From contig JAAVTG010000898.1 of assembly GCA_011947345.1 (NCBI GenBank), positions 1-24,449 on the forward strand: 24,449 bases of DNA. Direction: 5' to 3'. Origin of the DNA: Phytophthora quininea. Its lineage: Eukaryota; Oomycota; Peronosporomycetes; Peronosporales; Peronosporaceae. Positions 21,567-24,449 of this stretch are shown here, in pieces (position 1 is the first letter of the stretch; every line of letters begins with the position of its first letter). Made by a program: the position numbers and the translations under genes. The notes below the pieces were generated by a model, which ran no database searches, had not been told where the DNA came from, and worked only from the letters and a program-made list of their open reading frames with translations.

Positions 21567-21930
21567 ATGGAGCTACTAGAGTACGTGGTGGAAAAATTGC
21601 AAGTTGGCGAGCAATCCAGTGGGTTCTTCTCGTGGAGTGATTATCCAAACGATGAAGGAGCCGAGCGAACTTCGAACATAAGTACTTTTATCGAGCGCCC
21701 TGCGTGATCCTACTGGTGAACAGCGATTCTTCGTGAAGGTCAGTCTAAGTACAGCGATTTTCTGTCAACAAGTGATTTGGGTGGGACTACCGACCTCATC
21801 ATTGTTGACAGCAAGGATGACAACGACCTATTCAAGTTGCTATTCGTCATTGAATCAAATAAATATGCGGAATACAATTTTCCTACCTATGAACGATAGA
21901 CTCGAGCTGATTGCTGCTAGTGTTCGATAG
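21567..21930 (+). pseudogene. Remnant resembling a Crinkler-type C-terminal nuclease-fold domain
   Basis: An ATG at 21567 opens a 46-codon frame ending in TGA 21705-21707. Coding-like sequence continues in the next frame (GEQRFFVKV at about 21720-21741). It then goes on in a third frame with GGTTDLIIVDS and LLFVIES at about 21785-21860, ending in TAG near 21898. The spaced TTDLIIVD and FVIES strands look like the PD-(D/E)XK core found at the C-termini of some oomycete Crinkler (CRN) effectors. There is no LFLAK leader or signal peptide, and the three-frame layout implies at least two breaks. It is annotated as a broken remnant; no function is claimed. Confidence 0.33.
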
Positions 21931-22009
21931 GGATCCTTCTGCACACCAGTTGCGCTGCTGACGGGTCTGATGTGTGTGTGGTGCTTTAATGGTTTACTTC
22001 CAATCTGGA

Positions 22010-22717
22010 AATCGCTAGTGTGGAGCTCGCAATCCCTACGAGCACCGTCAGGTTCATGGAACAGCTTCGACCGGTATTTTGGGCGGTTGGTAACTGGAAT
22101 GAACCCCTTTTTCGAAAAAAATTGAGCCGGTTGCTGCTGCCCCAACGCCGGCTGCTGCCCCTGTCATTGCCTCTACTCCGGCACCGATGTCTGTGGCACC
22201 CACACCAACCCCAGCACCAGAACCGACACCTTCACCAGCTCCAGTTGCGGCTGCTCCTGCGCCGGCAGTGGCGCCAAGCGCTACATCTCTGTTTGGTGCC
22301 GCTGCGGCAGCGGACGACGACGAAGATTCCAGTGATAGTGACTGGAGTGACGATGACAATGGTGGATCTGGACAGCCAACATTGTTTGGCGCCCCAGCTC
22401 CCAAATCTGCAGTGGCAGCAGCAGCTCCAGCCCCTGTCTTGGTGGCTCCAACCCAAGCCACCCCAGAATTACACCAGGCCCCGACCCCAGTCAGTGGCAG
22501 TCTCTTTGGAGACGCATCCAGCTCAGCTGCTCCAGTTGCTCAAACTACACCTGCTCCTGCCCCAGGATTCGTGAAGGCTGCCCCGCAGGCCACTATTCCG
22601 CCTACATCGTACGGCTCGCTTTTCGGCGGTGGCGTCAGCAGTAGTGACAGCGAGAGCGACAGTGATAGCGACGACGGAGGTGGTCTATTCGGCACTGGGC
22701 TTCCATCCAAGCGATAA
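22010..22717 (+). CDS. Low-complexity protein with LFG motifs and acidic Ser/Asp tracts (5' end uncertain)
   Basis: From ATG 22187 to TAA 22715-22717 there are 176 residues of Pro/Ala/Thr-rich sequence. Five LFG motifs recur (SLFGAA, TLFGAP, SLFGDA, SLFGGG, GLFGTG), with acidic patches (DDDEDSSDSDWSDDD, SDSESDSDSDD). The C-terminus is a basic PSKR. FG-containing nucleoporins and LF-motif trafficking adaptors both look like this, and I cannot choose between them. A coding-like frame just upstream (AIPTSTVRFMEQLRPVFWAV, about 22028-22087) joins in frame if the A7 run at 22115-22121 is one base short. In that case the protein starts further upstream, possibly after an intron. No ATG is convincing there. 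Confidence 0.55.
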
Positions 22718-23356
22718 GCCCCAGCTGTGGGGGCACACAGTACAAAGGCGTCATCAGCGTTGAGATGAAGAAGCATAGACCATCATCACCCAGGCGATGG
22801 GAGTGAAGATTGACAAGTCCTGGATGTTTCAACGTGTTTCTCTTGTTTTTGCTTTTAGGGATGACGTTTAACTCTTTGCCATTTTTGCTAGTTTCTCCAG
22901 CACTTGTTCGGTCATCATTTTGCTGGAGTTCACTTCCAACGGATAGCACTGGACAAGCAACGCAACGACCACGACAACTCCATTGCGGCAGGAACGGGAA
23001 AGCAGATGACTCGACACCACCAGGGGAAACTCCGACGACGAGACTGGGATGCTGGAAGGAGCTGGAGCCTCGACATCAACACGCATCTTCCATCGTCTAC
23101 CGCCAAAAAATGTACACGAAATATGCAAAACACGCAATATGCAAACTATGCAAACGGCTAAACACCAGCAAACCAGTCACATCGAAGCCGACATCCACGC
23201 CAAGCTCCTTCCTGCATCTCCATCCTCGCCCCCCCTCTCTCTCCCTCCATCGCCATGTCTTCGCTCTTGAATTGTACTGCTTCCCATTGCCGAAAAGGCA
23301 GCACTCGCTAGTCTACACCCCGTCCATCCGCCAATGGTCTCTTTCTGTTGTTGCGT
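22718..23356. other. Convergent intergenic stretch with a pyrimidine tract and ATGCAAA repeats
   Basis: This 3' flank of two convergent genes has a C/T-rich tract at about 23218-23252 and three copies of ATGCAAA at 23123-23129, 23139-23145 and 23148-23154. Short frames exist on both strands but none is convincing. Confidence 0.5.
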
Positions 23357-24106
23357 CTACCACTGCTGGGCAGGTGCGATCTTCTCCGTGTTGATGTACA
23401 GCATGTCTTCAATCTTGAAGTAGCGGCCCCAGAAGTAGGCCTTGGAGCCTCCCACGGATCCCTTGGCTCCCAGCGACGCCACCAGTCGCTGCACAGGCAG
23501 GTATGCGGGCGAGTCCGGGTGCAGGAACGTCTTCCGAGAGCGCGCCTTGTTGTAGACCAGCATAGGGTGCATGGTGCTGAGCGTCCCATCGGCCTCCATG
23601 GCCACCTGGATCTTGTAGATCTCGCCCAGCGAGCCCTGCGCCTCTCCATCCTCATTGGTGGTCATGCGGATCACCGCCTGGTACGGGAACTCCTGCAGCT
23701 TGGAGGCCGGCTCGTCCAGCTTGACTGGCAGCCATACGCTGTCGTCCGTGGGCTCCGTCACCTCCGGGGCGCCGTCCCGCACGCTCTTGGAGTCGCCTCC
23801 GACCGTCATGAGCTTCACGGGCGTCTTGTCGCTCTCGTCCGACGGAGAGTTCATGCCCAGCTTGTGCATGTAGCGCTTGACGCGCTTGAGCGGCACGCGG
23901 ACGAACTTGCCGCCGTGCGCCACCACCTGGTCGTGCGTGCGCTTGACGCCGAACTCTGGGTGCGCGAACTTGATGGCTTTGATGAGCGCCGTCAGCTCGT
24001 CGGCGTCCACGTCGCTCTGCGGAGACGACGCCGGCGAGGACCTTGGCGGCGACTGCTTGGGTGTCTGCGGCGCGGAGCCGTTCTTCGTGGGGGACGCGCG
24101 GGCCAT
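23357..24106 (-). CDS. Conserved-looking hypothetical protein, 249 residues
   Basis: One intact frame from ATG 24106 to TAG 23357 with a strong G/C third-position bias. The N-terminal 35 residues are Ser/Pro/Lys-rich and likely disordered. Residues about 38-85 form a compact basic module, FAHPEFGVKRTHDQV then VPLKRVKRYMHKLGM, which resembles small helix-turn-helix-like modules of protist proteins. The C-terminal 130 residues are mixed alpha/beta (WLPVKLDEPASKLQEFPYQA, KAYFWGRYFKIEDMLYINTE). No known enzyme motif is seen. Confidence 0.75.
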   Translation of the reverse strand: MARASPTKNGSAPQTPKQSPPRSSPASSPQSDVDADELTALIKAIKFAHPEFGVKRTHDQVVAHGGKFVRVPLKRVKRYMHKLGMNSPSDESDKTPVKLMTVGGDSKSVRDGAPEVTEPTDDSVWLPVKLDEPASKLQEFPYQAVIRMTTNEDGEAQGSLGEIYKIQVAMEADGTLSTMHPMLVYNKARSRKTFLHPDSPAYLPVQRLVASLGAKGSVGGSKAYFWGRYFKIEDMLYINTEKIAPAQQW

Positions 24107-24449
24107 CGGGAGGCGATCGCTGTGGGCGGGGATTGGAGGGAAAGATCCCGATTCGATACTGAGCCTCTGCTGCTACTGCTCTATTGCATGACTCAGGCCC
24201 AAAATTCGGCTCGCCAATCAAAAGTTGAAGTCTGCGTCCGAGACGGAGTGTCGTGTAGCCACCTGCGTTTATGCTGCAGTTGTATACCTGGTGCCGTCGG
24301 AACAAGGTGTTTGGCACTGAATGCAGATGCCCGAAAAGGCATTGCGTACACTCGAATGATATGCACGACTCCGAACGCTCGCGCTGGACGTCCGAAGTGA
24401 CTCGAGGGGCGCTGCGAGCCTTGGCGCGCGGTGGTTGCACGCGGTTGCT
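24107..24449 (-). promoter_or_regulatory. Upstream region of the 249-residue protein gene with a CCAAT-like box
   Basis: GCCAATCA lies on the plus strand at 24213-24220, about 107 bases upstream of ATG 24106. A weak initiator look-alike (GCTCAGTATCGAAT on the minus strand) lies at about 24150-24165. No gene is supported in the remaining sequence to the window edge. Confidence 0.35.

Noticed and set aside
22868..23137. Minus-strand 89-codon frame ending in a helical peptide (MMTEQVLEKLAKMAKS)
   Set aside because: The last 16 codons look coding-like, but the rest is Val- and Ser-rich without a motif and no splice partner is convincing.
23348..24400. 350-codon plus-strand frame opposite the 249-residue protein
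   Set aside because: Arg/Leu/His-rich shadow of a G/C-biased gene; no motif.

Overview
The window looks like nuclear DNA of an oomycete, most likely Phytophthora or a close relative. The genes are compact and GC-rich at third codon positions, and the introns are short (about 60 to 130 nt, GT-AG). Two start sites carry a close match to the oomycete core promoter (GCTCATTYYNCAWTTT type) and a third carries a weaker one. Gene content also fits: flavohemoglobin, a PITSLRE kinase, a CfaD-like cysteine protease, a PX-RING protein and decayed effector-like and transposon sequence. No tRNA, rRNA, CRISPR or bacterial operon structure was seen.

Layout. 1-867: a perfect 147-bp inverted repeat cut by the left window edge. 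1155-2442 (+): flavohemoglobin (nitric oxide dioxygenase). 2569-2832 (-): a very small candidate gene with an in-frame TAG or a short intron. 3148-4324 (+): CDK11-like kinase. 4410-5992 (-): FAD-dependent oxidoreductase with two introns. 6391-7591 (-): peroxiredoxin with two PrxQ domains in one chain. 7935-8138 (+): small unknown gene, possibly longer. 8469-10686 (-): membrane-anchored CfaD-like papain-family protease with six introns. 10797-11105 (+): mitochondrial PREY/Trm112-like protein, divergent from the protease over a 110-bp promoter. 11244-14555 (-): ELYS-like nucleoporin-type protein. 14828-15646 (-): PX plus RING-H2 protein. 15700-22000 is a gene-poor, AT-richer accessory stretch. 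It holds an ankyrin-like fragment, small direct repeats, a complete pogo/Tigger-like DNA transposon (17710-19615) with 25-bp terminal inverted repeats, a possible KDZ transposase remnant, and a broken Crinkler-like nuclease-fold remnant. 22010-22717 (+): low-complexity LFG-motif protein. 23357-24106 (-): conserved-looking hypothetical protein.

The strongest overall signal concerns sequence quality. Most multi-domain housekeeping genes here appear frameshifted. At nearly every break the protein is restored by one extra base in an adjacent homopolymer run (for example CCC read for CCCC). About 18 such sites occur, always as a loss of one base. This pattern fits systematic homopolymer under-calling, so these genes are annotated as intact genes with probable sequence errors, not as pseudogenes. 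The two transposase frameshifts are of a different kind and may be real decay.

The genes do not form one pathway. Flavohemoglobin, the double PrxQ and the FAD oxidoreductase are consistent with redox and nitrosative stress defence, but their proximity may be chance. I found no convincing undescribed multi-gene system. The points most worth follow-up are the double PrxQ protein, the two small genes interrupted by CGG-TAG, the edge inverted repeat and the accessory stretch.
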